Shown: positions 8,174 through 18,134, counted from the first letter of the stretch. The stretch is 64,000 bases of DNA from RUG13409 sp045546135 (GCA_045546135.1 JAZQCD010000009.1:62001-126000), one strand, 5' to 3'. Translations and numbers: made by a program. The notes: generated by a model not told the origin, from the letters alone.

Positions 8174-8806
8174 ATGAAAAGAATAGATAATGACACCTTC
8201 TACGACTATATAAGGCAATATGATCCTGATGATGAATATCATCTTGTCGGTGAAGTCGACTATCATTTGCTGGGTGACGATAGTCCTTATGAGGGGGAAA
8301 GATCTCATAGGGAAGCTTTGCGCACTGTCTTTGAATGGCTTGTGAAGCAAAGTATAGAGGATAAAGAAAGGACCCTGATCATGTTTGGTGATGAGCTTGC
8401 AGATAAACTGCAGCCTTTGGCTTATGACATCGATAAGGCAAAGCCTTCCTTGCTGGATCCGCAGGTGTTTTTCTACTGCCCGAATATTGTGAAGACCGAT
8501 TATAATGGCAACGTCTTTTATGATGCTGAGTGGGTGCCAAACGACGAGAGTTTTGGTACTACGGTTCCTTACTGGTTTGCTTTGATGGAACCGGTGCACG
8601 GCAGAAGAAACAAGCCTGAAGACTTCGAAAAAGTGAACAAAGTCCTGTTTCCGAATGGTACAGACACACTTGATATATATGAATGGACAACAGACTGGTC
8701 TGATTTTTTTGATGACGGACATGAATGGTATGGCTCATGCTGCTGGAGTGTCTATGATAAGACCATGAACAGATATGTAGTAATGCTCGTATCAGCAACA
8801 GATTGA
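8174..8806 (+). CDS. hypothetical acidic protein
   Basis: 210 residues from the ATG at 8174; a GTG at 8168 is also in frame but sits too close to the TAGG upstream. Very acidic and rich in Trp/Tyr, with no signal peptide or membrane segment. The C-terminal half (WYGSCCWSVYDKTMNRYVV) looks like a conserved domain of immunity or SMI1/KNR4-like proteins, but I cannot name the family. It stands alone behind the direct repeats at 8061-8110. Function not assigned. Confidence 0.65.
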   Translation: MKRIDNDTFYDYIRQYDPDDEYHLVGEVDYHLLGDDSPYEGERSHREALRTVFEWLVKQSIEDKERTLIMFGDELADKLQPLAYDIDKAKPSLLDPQVFFYCPNIVKTDYNGNVFYDAEWVPNDESFGTTVPYWFALMEPVHGRRNKPEDFEKVNKVLFPNGTDTLDIYEWTTDWSDFFDDGHEWYGSCCWSVYDKTMNRYVVMLVSATD

Positions 8807-8941
8807 TGCGGTTCCCGTCTCCTAAAGAGACTACGTGTGAATGATCACATTTATGGGAAGCACGCGACTTTAGTCGAGTGAGGTTTCACTTGCTGACAGG
8901 CAGCATATCCTTTCATGATTTGAGCTTTGAGGAAATAAGGT

Positions 8942-10177
8942 ATGAAAGATCGTTTAAGAAGAGATGCCGAAGATATAGCCCGCAGTGCCATAAAGGCAGT
9001 TTTGCCCGATGAGGCTGTAAAGAGAGCTCTTAGCAATGTGACGCTGAGTGGAAGGGTATATCTTGTCTCAATAGGTAAAGCCGGATGGCAGATGGCTGAT
9101 GCTGCAGTAAAGCTGCTTGATAGACCTATAGAAAAAGGCATAGTAGTGACCAAATACGATCATGCCATGGGCTCAATAGAGGGTGTAGAATGCTATGAGG
9201 CAGGTCATCCGGTACCTGATGAAAACAGCTTTAAGGCTGCTCAGGCTGTGCTCGATATGACTTCCTCCCTTAGCAGCGAAGATACTGTTCTTTTTCTCAT
9301 ATCAGGCGGTGGAAGCGCTCTTTTCGAAAAAACTCTCGTTGATCCTCGTGAGCTTCAGGATATCACAGGGCAGCTCCTTTCAAAGGGTGCCGATATAGTT
9401 GAGATAAATACCATAAGAAAAAGGCTTTCAGCTGTCAAAGGCGGACGCTTTGCAAAGTGGTGCAGTCCCGCAAGGGTGGAAGCCGTGATACTTTCTGATA
9501 TCCTGGGAGATCCCATGGATATGATAGCATCGGGGCCTGCTGCTGCAGATCCTTCTACCTGCGAAGAGGCTCTTGCCATTTCGAAAAAATATGATCTTAA
9601 GCTCAGTCTCTCGGCAAAGGATCTTCTTTGCAGGGAAACTCCAAAGGAACTTGACAATGTCCATTCCCAAGTCATAGGGAGCGTAAGGGAACTTTGCGCT
9701 GCTGCTGAAAGAAAAGCTTCAGAACTTGGATACAAGACTGTATATCTGACAGATCTTCTTGATTGCGAAGCAAGGGATGCAGGAAGATTTATGGCATCTA
9801 TCCTTAAGTCTCACTGCAAAGAAGGCGAAAAGCTCGCTTTCATAGCAGGAGGAGAAACTGTCGTTCATTTGACGGGAAAGGGTCTCGGTGGAAGGAATCA
9901 GGAACTTGCTCTTGCTGCGGCAAAGGGATTAAGCGGACTTAAAGCTGCTCTCATTTCCGTAGGAAGCGACGGGACGGACGGTCCCACGGACGCTGCAGGA
10001 GGATATGTGGACGGAGACAGCCTTGATGAACTTAAAAAGAAAGGCATAGATCCTGAGGAAGTCCTTAAGGAAAACGATGCTTATCATGCACTGAAAGCTA
10101 TAGATGGTCTCATCATGACAGGTCCAACCGGTACCAACGTCAATGATGTCGTCATAGGCCTTTGCGGGGATCAATAG
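8942..10177 (+). CDS. glycerate 2-kinase (DUF4147/MOFRL type)
   Basis: 411 residues, typical for the GckA/GLYCTK family. The N-terminal DUF4147 domain carries LISGGGSALFE; the C-terminal MOFRL domain carries IAGGETVVHLTGKGLGGRNQEL and SDGTDGPTDAAGG. Known reaction: ATP-dependent phosphorylation of D-glycerate to 2-phosphoglycerate, cytosolic, feeding lower glycolysis. GAGGAAATAAGG precedes the ATG. The next two genes are a dicarboxylate-type symporter and a class II aldolase, suggesting a small acid/sugar catabolic operon in which the symporter could import the substrate. Confidence 0.9.
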   Translation: MKDRLRRDAEDIARSAIKAVLPDEAVKRALSNVTLSGRVYLVSIGKAGWQMADAAVKLLDRPIEKGIVVTKYDHAMGSIEGVECYEAGHPVPDENSFKAAQAVLDMTSSLSSEDTVLFLISGGGSALFEKTLVDPRELQDITGQLLSKGADIVEINTIRKRLSAVKGGRFAKWCSPARVEAVILSDILGDPMDMIASGPAAADPSTCEEALAISKKYDLKLSLSAKDLLCRETPKELDNVHSQVIGSVRELCAAAERKASELGYKTVYLTDLLDCEARDAGRFMASILKSHCKEGEKLAFIAGGETVVHLTGKGLGGRNQELALAAAKGLSGLKAALISVGSDGTDGPTDAAGGYVDGDSLDELKKKGIDPEEVLKENDAYHALKAIDGLIMTGPTGTNVNDVVIGLCGDQ

Positions 10178-10246
10178 AAAAGTGCAAAGCTTAATGGTGT
10201 ATAATATCAGATATTGTTAATATGACCGGTATCAAAGAGGCTGAGA

Positions 10247-11845
10247 ATGAAGAAGGTATTTTTAAAATCAGAAATAGGGGAGATGCTCTCTTTCATATCT
10301 GAAAACGCAGGAAAGCACAAACTTAAGAAAAGCGAAGAAAACAGAGTGGATCTCATGGCAGAGGAAACTCTCGTCGCCATGCTTGAGCATACGACAGGTG
10401 ATGAAGTCACTATCGGCATAAGCTATGTGGGAGGTTCTCTTAAGATCCGCATGAGCGCAAAGGGCGATAGCTTTGATCTTTTCAGAGGCGATGACGAAGA
10501 TCCAATGAGAGCAGCTCTTTTAAGATCTTTTGCTGATGATATAAGGGTCAAAAATTCAAAGGGCGTAAACATAGTGACCATCAATGCTTACAGGTCACGC
10601 TACATGCTCCTTTACAATGTAGCAGGAGCAGCTTTTCTTGGCCTTGCTTTTTCCTTCCTTTTAAAAACGATCTGTTCTCCGCAGGTATGCCAATGGGCAG
10701 CAGAGAACATAATGACCACAGGAAAGACCCTGTTCATGAACTGCCTTAATATGCTGATCCCGCCTCTTGTGTTCTTTTCCATTGCCGGCGCCATAGTCGG
10801 ATTTGGTGATACATCTCAGCTTGGCCGCATAGGCGGAAAGACCATGGGTCTGTATGCATTTACTACCGTTTGTGCTACGGTCTTTGGTTTCATTTTAGTT
10901 GAGATCATAAAGCCATATAAATATGGCTCCATACCTGCGTCCTCAGCAGTGCCGGGGCAGGGAACGGAAATGTCTTTTAAGGATTCCCTCATAGGGATCA
11001 TCCCTGACAACATAGTAAAGTCATTCCTCAATGGTGATACCATTCAGATAATATTCCTTGCTGCCATCATAGGACTCGGAGTGACTGTTTTAGGGTCAAA
11101 AGCAAAAGCCTTCCAAGACTTTATCATCGCAGGAAACGAGGTATTCCTTAAGCTTACCAATACCCTTGTGGGCTTCATGCCACTTCTCATCTTTTGCATC
11201 ATAGGAGAAGTGATCCTTGGAAAGAAGGAGGAAGGAAGCGGCATGGGACTTCCCATCGTCGTAGGTATAGGTGTGTATATTCTTGCCATAGTCGTCATGA
11301 TCACCTTCTATCATGTCCTTCTCGGAGTCCTTGGTAAGGTAAAGCCTTTTGTATTTACAAAGAAGTATCTTCCATACATGCTTCAGGTTGTCGGCATTGG
11401 CTCATCCAGCGCCGCCATACCTCTCAATATGGAGGCCTGCCACGAGCTTGGTATCGATAAAAAGGTCTATTCCCTTTCGATCCCTCTTGGAGCCACGGTC
11501 AATATGGATGGGACCACCATATATATGTCTGTCTTTGGACTCCTTCTTGCAAGGCTTTACGGACTTCCCATAAACCTTTCTGTTTACTTTACGATGACCT
11601 TTGCCATACTCATGCTCTCTGCAGGAGCACCGCCTGTCATGGGGTCATCCATAATATGCCTTACTGCTCTTCTCAGGACGCTGGGTCTTCCTGTAGAGGA
11701 AGCAGTTTCCATGGTCCTTGGCGTTGAGGTCATAGCCGGACTTATGAGGACGGCAAACAACGCTGTTTGCGATATGGTAGGTTCTCTTATAGTTGCAAAT
11801 CAGGAAGGACTTCTTGACAAAGAAAAGTATTATTCAAAAGAGTAG
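10247..11845 (+). CDS. dicarboxylate/amino acid:cation symporter with N-terminal GHKL-like domain
   Basis: 532 residues, about 110 longer than a usual DAACS transporter. From ~residue 120 on it is a standard glutamate/dicarboxylate symporter: two hairpin motifs, GSSSAAIPLNMEA (first serine-rich loop) and NMDGTTIYM. Residues 1-~115 form a soluble domain resembling the histidine-kinase/anti-sigma ATPase fold (MAEETLVAMLEH, then SVGGSLKIRM-like strands and GDSFDLF), but the canonical N-box Asn and G-boxes are not clear, so ATP binding is doubtful. Probably regulates transport or is vestigial. Between glycerate kinase and a class II aldolase gene. Confidence 0.85.
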   Translation: MKKVFLKSEIGEMLSFISENAGKHKLKKSEENRVDLMAEETLVAMLEHTTGDEVTIGISYVGGSLKIRMSAKGDSFDLFRGDDEDPMRAALLRSFADDIRVKNSKGVNIVTINAYRSRYMLLYNVAGAAFLGLAFSFLLKTICSPQVCQWAAENIMTTGKTLFMNCLNMLIPPLVFFSIAGAIVGFGDTSQLGRIGGKTMGLYAFTTVCATVFGFILVEIIKPYKYGSIPASSAVPGQGTEMSFKDSLIGIIPDNIVKSFLNGDTIQIIFLAAIIGLGVTVLGSKAKAFQDFIIAGNEVFLKLTNTLVGFMPLLIFCIIGEVILGKKEEGSGMGLPIVVGIGVYILAIVVMITFYHVLLGVLGKVKPFVFTKKYLPYMLQVVGIGSSSAAIPLNMEACHELGIDKKVYSLSIPLGATVNMDGTTIYMSVFGLLLARLYGLPINLSVYFTMTFAILMLSAGAPPVMGSSIICLTALLRTLGLPVEEAVSMVLGVEVIAGLMRTANNAVCDMVGSLIVANQEGLLDKEKYYSKE

Positions 11846-11908
11846 GCAGATACATGATCTCCGTGAGATCTCCGGAGATAAAAATATGAACTTTTTACAG
11901 GAGTGAAA

Positions 11909-12724
11909 ATGAAAGATATATTGACTGCAGATTTTATGGTGGAGATGATCAGGACCACCACCAATATGTATGATCACGGCTGGGACGAAAGGAACAGCGG
12001 TAACATAAGTCTCCTTCTTTCAAGGGAAGAACTTGAACCCTATCTTGATCTTGATAAGGTCATAAGGACTTTTGATACAGGTTTTGAAGCACCGGAGCTC
12101 GAAGGAAAGTACTTCCTTGTCACAGGTACAGGCAAATATTTTAAGAACGTTCAGTATGCACCTGATGTGAACCTTGGAATAGTAAGGATAGCAGACGGTG
12201 GCAGGAAAGCAGAGCTTCTTTGGGGCTTTACGGACGGCGGACGCGTTACTTCAGAGTTTCCGGCACACATGATGAGCCATGCAGCAAGGCTTTCCGTAGA
12301 TCCTACAAACAGAGTCGTCCTTCATTGCCATGCAACAAATCTCCTTGCCATGACCTATGTCCATACGCTTGATGAGAAGGAGTTTACGAGGACTCTTTGG
12401 CAGATGTGCACAGAATGCGTAGCAGTATTTTCCGACGGGGTAGGCGTACTTCCATGGATGCTCTGCGGCACCAATGAGATAGGAGTAGCCACAGCAGAAA
12501 AGATGAAGGATCAGCGCCTGGTAGTATGGGCACAACACGGACTTTACGGAGCAGGTGCAGACCTTGATGAAGCTTTCGGCCTCATTGAAACTGCAGAAAA
12601 AGCAGCCCAAGTTTACATGAAAACAGCTCACCTGCCAAGGATCAATACCATAACAGATGAGCAGCTAAAACTAATGGCCGATCATTTCGGGCACAAGGTA
12701 AGGGAAGGTTATCTTGATCTTTAG
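11909..12724 (+). CDS. rhaD: rhamnulose-1-phosphate aldolase-like class II aldolase
   Basis: 271 residues from the ATG at 11909 (GTG at 11903 lies inside the ribosome site CAGGAG). Matches RhaD over its length: GNISLLL near the N-terminus, GGRVTSEFPAHMMSH, the zinc-binding VLHCHATN and WAQHGLYGAG. Known reaction: cleavage of L-rhamnulose 1-phosphate to dihydroxyacetone phosphate and L-lactaldehyde. No rhamnose isomerase or rhamnulokinase is in the window, and the partners here are glycerate kinase and a symporter, so the true substrate may differ. Confidence 0.85.
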   Translation: MKDILTADFMVEMIRTTTNMYDHGWDERNSGNISLLLSREELEPYLDLDKVIRTFDTGFEAPELEGKYFLVTGTGKYFKNVQYAPDVNLGIVRIADGGRKAELLWGFTDGGRVTSEFPAHMMSHAARLSVDPTNRVVLHCHATNLLAMTYVHTLDEKEFTRTLWQMCTECVAVFSDGVGVLPWMLCGTNEIGVATAEKMKDQRLVVWAQHGLYGAGADLDEAFGLIETAEKAAQVYMKTAHLPRINTITDEQLKLMADHFGHKVREGYLDL

Positions 12725-12779
12725 AGCATGAGCCGTGCTCTGGATGCTCGTCAATTCAGTTGCCGAGTATCTCTAGCTA

Positions 12780-14516
12780 TCACTCATAGCTTTTCCAGGC
12801 CCACCCTATATCATAATATTTTTGAAGGTCGCTTCCTCCGTTCCAAACGAGGAAACCTCCGTCAAGACCGGCATCCTTTAGACCTCTTTCCTGGAGGTCT
12901 ATTTCATTTGCGCCGTAGTAGACATAAGGGTTCCAATTAGGAGTGTTGTATCCTGTTATCCATGTCCTTGCTACAGCAGGAGTAGGGATGGACTTTTGAA
13001 GAGGCGCAGCAAGACCTCCCCACCAAAGAAGGGTCCCGTATGGATCTTCCCAGTAGCTTGGATCTTCGCTTCCGAAATGGTCTGTATAGGGCATGCCGCT
13101 TATTACATCTACTATGTTTGATATGGCAGGCCAATACTGACCGTTCTCCGTCACTACCCCTGATGCGGAAGAACCGAATACATCTACGCTCACGTATGCG
13201 CCTTCTCTATGTATCATGTCGCAGGCATAGTAAAGGAAGTTCTGTATGCCCTGGCTCTTTGTTTCTCCATAAGTGTTTCTAAAATCCGCGGCTCCTGATA
13301 CCTGCATATAAAAGACGTCTTCAGGGAACCTCACATAGTCGAATTGTATCTCATCGAACCCGAATTTCCTTACAGCCTCGATCCCAAGAGCTACCTTGTA
13401 TTCCCATACGCCTCTGCTGTAAACTGAGGGCCAGTTGGTGCCGTAGTAATCTATGCAGTTTTCAGGATGGTCATAGGAGTAGTTCGTATCCTTGAATACG
13501 ACTATCCTTCCTATGGTATATATGCCCGCATCCTGAAATGCCTTTACCATGGCAGCCCAGTTTTCTGTGCTGAAGGCCCTATACCAATTAGAATAGTTAT
13601 AGTTTGACGGTGAATACTCAAGGGCCGTATCTGAGTCAAAGCCCAGGATATCGTCGAAAATATCTATGCATACAGCATTTATCCCAAGGGAAACTGCGCA
13701 ATCTACATATGACTGGTAATAGTCGCTGCAGCCAACGCAAAGATACATGACTCCGCCCTTTTTGAGCAGCTTGTGATCTTCAAAGGATGGCTTTTCGACA
13801 GGATAATAGTCAAGTAGAAGTGGATCTCCTCCGTAGGTCTCGTAGGATGCCACAGCGTTCCTGTGAAAATCAGCTTCCCCGTGTTCATTGTAAAGGGCAT
13901 CGGCCTCTTCCTTCGTGCCTGTCAGATATTTGGCGAAAACATATCCTTCAGTTCCGTTCCACAAGACCTTGTACATGTTTACGCTGCCGTCGCTCTTTAG
14001 ATAGTCGCAGCCTGTTATCTCAAGCTCTGCGCCCTTTGGTGCAAAACCTGTTATCCTGCAGTCATCAGGATTTTTGTATACGGTGACAGGAGTCCTTACA
14101 TACCTGATCTTTTCTGTCACTACCTCGTTTAGATCTTCAGTAAAGTGCCCCGGCATTGCGAACAGTTCTTTTCCCTCTATGATGAACTTGTCGTAAAGTA
14201 TATTCCCTTCTTCATCAAGCTCCGGCTGATCCGTAAGCATTACAGCTGTGCCTCTTGGCACCTCTTTTTCTTTCGTGAAAGATGCTTCTCTTGATTTGAT
14301 ACGTCCGAGGAAATCTTCTTCTATGGTCTCTTCACGGCTGAAAAGCTCCACGCTTCCGCTGTCAGACTTAAGATATCCTTCGGTAAGGACAGGTTCTTTT
14401 GGCATCCTTTCATTTCGGTTTTGCTCTCTTAGCTTTTGTATCCCTATATACCCGGCTCCTGCAAGGAGGATAAGAGAAAGAATGATCGCTGAAATTGTTA
14501 TGACTTTCTTTTTCAT
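12780..14516 (-). CDS. membrane-anchored putative glycoside hydrolase (DUF4015 type) with SH3-like domain
   Basis: 578 residues. An N-terminal membrane anchor (residues 5-26) is followed by a variable stretch, an SH3-like segment (~135-205: VYKNPDDCRITGFAPKG, GTEGYVFAKYL) and a TIM-barrel-like domain (~260-578). The barrel has the DUF4015 signature FDEIQFDYVRFPED and the strand SVDVFGSSASG, like GH-related surface proteins. Likely acts outside the cell on wall or environmental glycans; the substrate is unknown. Convergent with rhaD, 52 bases apart, with no clear terminator. Confidence 0.85.
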   Translation of the reverse strand: MKKKVITISAIILSLILLAGAGYIGIQKLREQNRNERMPKEPVLTEGYLKSDSGSVELFSREETIEEDFLGRIKSREASFTKEKEVPRGTAVMLTDQPELDEEGNILYDKFIIEGKELFAMPGHFTEDLNEVVTEKIRYVRTPVTVYKNPDDCRITGFAPKGAELEITGCDYLKSDGSVNMYKVLWNGTEGYVFAKYLTGTKEEADALYNEHGEADFHRNAVASYETYGGDPLLLDYYPVEKPSFEDHKLLKKGGVMYLCVGCSDYYQSYVDCAVSLGINAVCIDIFDDILGFDSDTALEYSPSNYNYSNWYRAFSTENWAAMVKAFQDAGIYTIGRIVVFKDTNYSYDHPENCIDYYGTNWPSVYSRGVWEYKVALGIEAVRKFGFDEIQFDYVRFPEDVFYMQVSGAADFRNTYGETKSQGIQNFLYYACDMIHREGAYVSVDVFGSSASGVVTENGQYWPAISNIVDVISGMPYTDHFGSEDPSYWEDPYGTLLWWGGLAAPLQKSIPTPAVARTWITGYNTPNWNPYVYYGANEIDLQERGLKDAGLDGGFLVWNGGSDLQKYYDIGWAWKSYE

Positions 14517-14657
14517 GATGTGACCATTATATCATGGTCTTCGCTGTTTAAACGATATTCTTTCATGGGCTAAAGGCTCTTTGAGCTCATTTTTGTATTG
14601 ATGTCAAAGAGAAGGGAACATATACTATATATGTAATATTCAAAAGGATAAGTATAT

Positions 14658-15374
14658 ATGGATAAAGACAAGATAAAAAAGATCTTTTGGATAATAGTTT
14701 CACTTGCAGCGCTTGCAGGTCTTACGTACCTTATGTGGGGAGTTTTTAAGATGCTTCTTACAGAAAGCGGTCGTATAGCCTTTAAGGAAAAGGTCATAGA
14801 ACTTGGAGCTCTGGGATGGTTCATGGTCCTTGGGATCAATGTAGCTCAGGTCTTCCTTTTCTTCTTTCCGGGAGAACCTGTAGAACTTCTCACAGGCATG
14901 TGCTACGGAGTCTTTGGAGGACTCCTGTCAAGCTATATAGGAGTACTCATTTCATGCGCTATCATATTCTTCCTTGTAAGGAAGGTAGGCAAGACTGCCA
15001 TTTACGGGCTCTTGGGAAAAGAAAAGGTCGAGCGGATAGAAAACAGCAAAGTACTCAGGTCTCCTGCAACAGAAAGGATACTGCTCCTTCTTTTCATAAT
15101 CCCGGGGACTCCAAAGGATTTCCTCATCTATGTAGGAGCTATGATGCCGATAGAAGCGTCAAGATTCATAGTATTATCTACTCTTCTCAGATTTCCCGGT
15201 ATCATCACGTCGACTTTGGCGGGTCATTCCTTTGCCGAAGGGAACACGGTCTTTGCCATAGTCGTATACGGAGTGACAGTCGTCGTATCCCTCCTTCTCA
15301 TGGCCTACTATTCAAAGAAGGACGGAGTAAAAGAGATACTCGACCTAAACAAAGATAAGAGCGAAAAAGAATAG
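14658..15374 (+). CDS. TVP38/TMEM64 (VTT domain) family membrane protein
   Basis: 238 residues with about six hydrophobic segments. The family signature is present: FFPGEPVELLTGMCYGVFGG in the first half and LLFIIPGTPKDFLIYVGAM in the second. Members of the DedA/VTT superfamily are proposed lipid scramblases or transporters in the cytoplasmic membrane; the substrate here is unknown. ATG has AAGGATA before it. Divergent from the glycoside-hydrolase-like gene. Confidence 0.88.
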   Translation: MDKDKIKKIFWIIVSLAALAGLTYLMWGVFKMLLTESGRIAFKEKVIELGALGWFMVLGINVAQVFLFFFPGEPVELLTGMCYGVFGGLLSSYIGVLISCAIIFFLVRKVGKTAIYGLLGKEKVERIENSKVLRSPATERILLLLFIIPGTPKDFLIYVGAMMPIEASRFIVLSTLLRFPGIITSTLAGHSFAEGNTVFAIVVYGVTVVVSLLLMAYYSKKDGVKEILDLNKDKSEKE

Positions 15375-15498
15375 TACACTTTGCCTCTTCCTTGCTAAAA
15401 AGAAGAGAAAACATCTTCAAGGTCCGGAGTGACAATAGTGTTTTCAATGGAAAGATATGGTACAATAGAAAAGAAAGAATAAAAGAAAGGAGACGGTC

Positions 15499-16128
15499 AT
15501 GAGGATCATAACTGTGAGCCGCGAGTTTGGAAGCGGTGGGAGAGAACTTGGGAAAAGGATAGCCGATATTCTTGGATTTGAATACTACGACAAAGAGATC
15601 GTATCAAGGATCACAGGGATGAGCGGTATAGATGAAAAAGAAGTCGAAAGGATACTTGAGAGTCATCCGTGGATAAATACAAGGCTTTCCTTCAATTCGT
15701 CCTTATCTGTAGACATGGCCACTCAGGTCAATCATGAAGAGCTGGTAAGACAGCAAAGATTCGTGATAGAAAGCATCGGCAGATCCGGAAAGGACTGTGT
15801 GATAGTCGGAAGAAGTGCAGACCTGCTTTTGAAAGAATACAAGCCTTTTAACATATTTGTTTGTGCCGACATGGAGCACAAGATGAAGAGGTGCATGGAA
15901 AGAGCTCCTGAAGGTGAAGATTTCACTATGAGGGAACTTGAAAGCAGTATAAAGCGCATAGATAAAGACAGAGCCAGAAGGCGTAATGCGATCTCAAAAT
16001 TAAAATGGGGAGACCCAAAAGCCTATCATATCGTTGTAAATACGAGCGGCTGGGAGATAAAAGAGCTGGCTCCCGTAGTTGCAGAGTATGCAAAGCTCTG
16101 GTTTGAAAGAAGCAAAGACCTGGACTAA
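15499..16128 (+). CDS. cytidylate kinase-like P-loop protein
   Basis: 209 residues. ITVSREFGSGGRELGKRIAD is the P-loop of the cytidylate-kinase-like AAA_26 family, widespread in Clostridia and distinct from Cmk proper. A lid-type segment RIDKDRARRRN follows at ~155-165. Probably phosphorylates a nucleotide or small substrate; the specific reaction is not established. AAAGGAGA precedes the ATG, and TACAAT upstream may be a -10 box. Monocistronic, with a terminator after it. Confidence 0.85.
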   Translation: MRIITVSREFGSGGRELGKRIADILGFEYYDKEIVSRITGMSGIDEKEVERILESHPWINTRLSFNSSLSVDMATQVNHEELVRQQRFVIESIGRSGKDCVIVGRSADLLLKEYKPFNIFVCADMEHKMKRCMERAPEGEDFTMRELESSIKRIDKDRARRRNAISKLKWGDPKAYHIVVNTSGWEIKELAPVVAEYAKLWFERSKDLD

Positions 16129-16201
16129 AGGATCTGCAGCTTAAAAGCAAAGTTTTTAGGACCTTTTGCAAGGCATCTATTGATCTTATAAAGAATATCT
16201 G

Positions 16202-16229
16202 AGGGACTTTTTTCAAGAGTCCCTTTTTG
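16202..16229 (+). terminator. intrinsic terminator after the cytidylate-kinase-like gene
   Basis: Stem AGGGACT/AGTCCCT (16202-16208, 16218-16224) followed by TTTTT. Confidence 0.75.
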
Positions 16230-16278
16230 GTTGGCCTTGAAAGTTACTTCTTCATAAAAACCACATCTTTTTTCGTAT

Positions 16279-18114
16279 ATGTGTGGTATAATCATTTGTT
16301 TGCTGTTTTTGAAATATTGTACAAAAGTATTGAAAAAAGATCTTAGCACAACTGAAAAAAGAAAGTTGACCGGAAAGGTACTCAAGTGGATACTTCTGCT
16401 TGGGATACTTTCTGTGCTCATTTACTATATTTGTGCAGGCTACGGCGCAATAAAAACTGTATACAGAAGGGCAAAGGATGCTAAGGAAACTGCCAAGGAA
16501 GCAGTTGAACTTCTCCTTGAAAAAGACCTTGACGGAGCAAGAAGCAAGATCTTTGAGACAAGGATGAACATTAAATATTTCAGAGGCATACTTAAAAATG
16601 AGACCGTATACAAGATAGGATGCAGTCTTCCTAAATACGGAAAGGATTTCAGATATGCATGCTTTGCCATAGACATGATAGACAAAGCTTTGGATGATTG
16701 GGCTGACAGGGCATTCAAACTGGTAAAGGGATATCCTCTTGATAACGTGATCAGAGAAGAAGGCTTTGATGTAAGGACGCTCATGGAGTATCTTACCTTC
16801 GCAGAAGAGGTCGTCCCGGAAGCTGAGAGTCTTCTTGAGACCTTCGGCACCATTGAGCTTTCGGACATACATCTAAGAGGCTTTGTGGACAGCATATTCG
16901 GAAAACTTGACAAATACCTTGATGTCTATCACAAAGCAGAATATTATTTCCCGCTGGTCCATGCGGCTCTTGGGGACTGCGAAGATAAATTGTTCCTCAT
17001 AGTGGCTCAGAATACTGCTGAGATCAGGCCCTGCGGAGGTTTCCCGGGATCCATGGGAACAGTCAGAGTAAAGGACGGCATACTCTCCATAGGAGACTTT
17101 GAAAGTGTCTGGGATATATACAAGTCTGACACTCCATACTACCTGATGCCGCCTTCATATATTACGCAGCTTTTCGGAGGCTTCTTCATATGGCCAAGGG
17201 ATGCTGAATTCTGTCCTGATTTTGAATACTTGGCGCCGTTTTGGTCCACCATGTACAACTACGAATACGGAAGGCATCTCGACGGTATCATTTCCATGAC
17301 TCCTGCCATAGTACAGGATGTAATTGGGATCCTTGGTGACATTGAGATGTCGAGCGGAGACGTCCTTACAGGAAGCAATACTGTAAGGCTCCTTCAGTAT
17401 GAATGGTATGTAAGATATATGAACAGATCCGCTATCAGCAGGAATATCTATGCTCAGGATGATAAGGTCAACTATCTATTTAGCGAGACAGTAGACAAGG
17501 TCAAGGAAAGAGCGGAAGAGAGCCTTGAGATAGAGATGATACCAAAGATCCTCGATGTCATAGAAAAGGCTGCAGACGATAGGATATTCATGATGTGGCT
17601 TAATGACAGCGAAGGAGAAGCTCTCGTAAAGAATTACGGATTCAGCGGAGGCCTAAACAAGAATCCGGAAGAGCCTGCCATCGGAGTCTTTTACGGAAAC
17701 GATTACGGCGAAAAACTCGGCTGGTGGATCGACGCTGATGTCTATGTGAGCGATGGAAGGCTCCTTTCTTCAGGACGTATGGAGTATGACGTATCCGTTG
17801 TGTTTAGAAACAATTTCAGATATGCGGACAGATATGCCATGGGACCGTATATAATCGGAAAACCTCAGTCAGCTGTCCTTTCCTGGTATGCCTATGTATT
17901 TGCTCCTGCCGGCGGTACTGTTTCAAGCATGTATATAGATTACTGGCAACCATGCAGCTATTCATCATTCCAGGGACTTCAGGTCGGATATAAGAATAAG
18001 TACTACATAAATCCGGAGTCCACATCCACCATCAGGTGCAAGATAACTGCGGCTCCGGGAGTGACGGTAAAGCCAACTGTCTACCAGACGCCTACCCTAA
18101 CAAAGTACAGATAA
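16279..18114 (+). CDS. DUF4012 membrane-anchored protein
   Basis: Up to 611 residues. One membrane helix (ILLLGILSVLIYYICAGYG, ~39-57) is followed by an amphipathic helical part and the DUF4012 domain, recognised by NTAEIRPCGGFPGSMGTVRV. The bulk is expected outside the membrane; such genes often occur near capsule or polysaccharide loci, but none is adjacent here. The start is doubtful: the ATG at 16279 has no ribosome site and precedes a TGG-TATAAT (16287-16292) that looks like an extended -10 box. In-frame TTG codons at 16300, 16330 and 16366 are alternatives. Confidence 0.8.
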   Translation: MCGIIICLLFLKYCTKVLKKDLSTTEKRKLTGKVLKWILLLGILSVLIYYICAGYGAIKTVYRRAKDAKETAKEAVELLLEKDLDGARSKIFETRMNIKYFRGILKNETVYKIGCSLPKYGKDFRYACFAIDMIDKALDDWADRAFKLVKGYPLDNVIREEGFDVRTLMEYLTFAEEVVPEAESLLETFGTIELSDIHLRGFVDSIFGKLDKYLDVYHKAEYYFPLVHAALGDCEDKLFLIVAQNTAEIRPCGGFPGSMGTVRVKDGILSIGDFESVWDIYKSDTPYYLMPPSYITQLFGGFFIWPRDAEFCPDFEYLAPFWSTMYNYEYGRHLDGIISMTPAIVQDVIGILGDIEMSSGDVLTGSNTVRLLQYEWYVRYMNRSAISRNIYAQDDKVNYLFSETVDKVKERAEESLEIEMIPKILDVIEKAADDRIFMMWLNDSEGEALVKNYGFSGGLNKNPEEPAIGVFYGNDYGEKLGWWIDADVYVSDGRLLSSGRMEYDVSVVFRNNFRYADRYAMGPYIIGKPQSAVLSWYAYVFAPAGGTVSSMYIDYWQPCSYSSFQGLQVGYKNKYYINPESTSTIRCKITAAPGVTVKPTVYQTPTLTKYR

Positions 18115-18134
18115 TTAAGATAAGGATATTAAAA

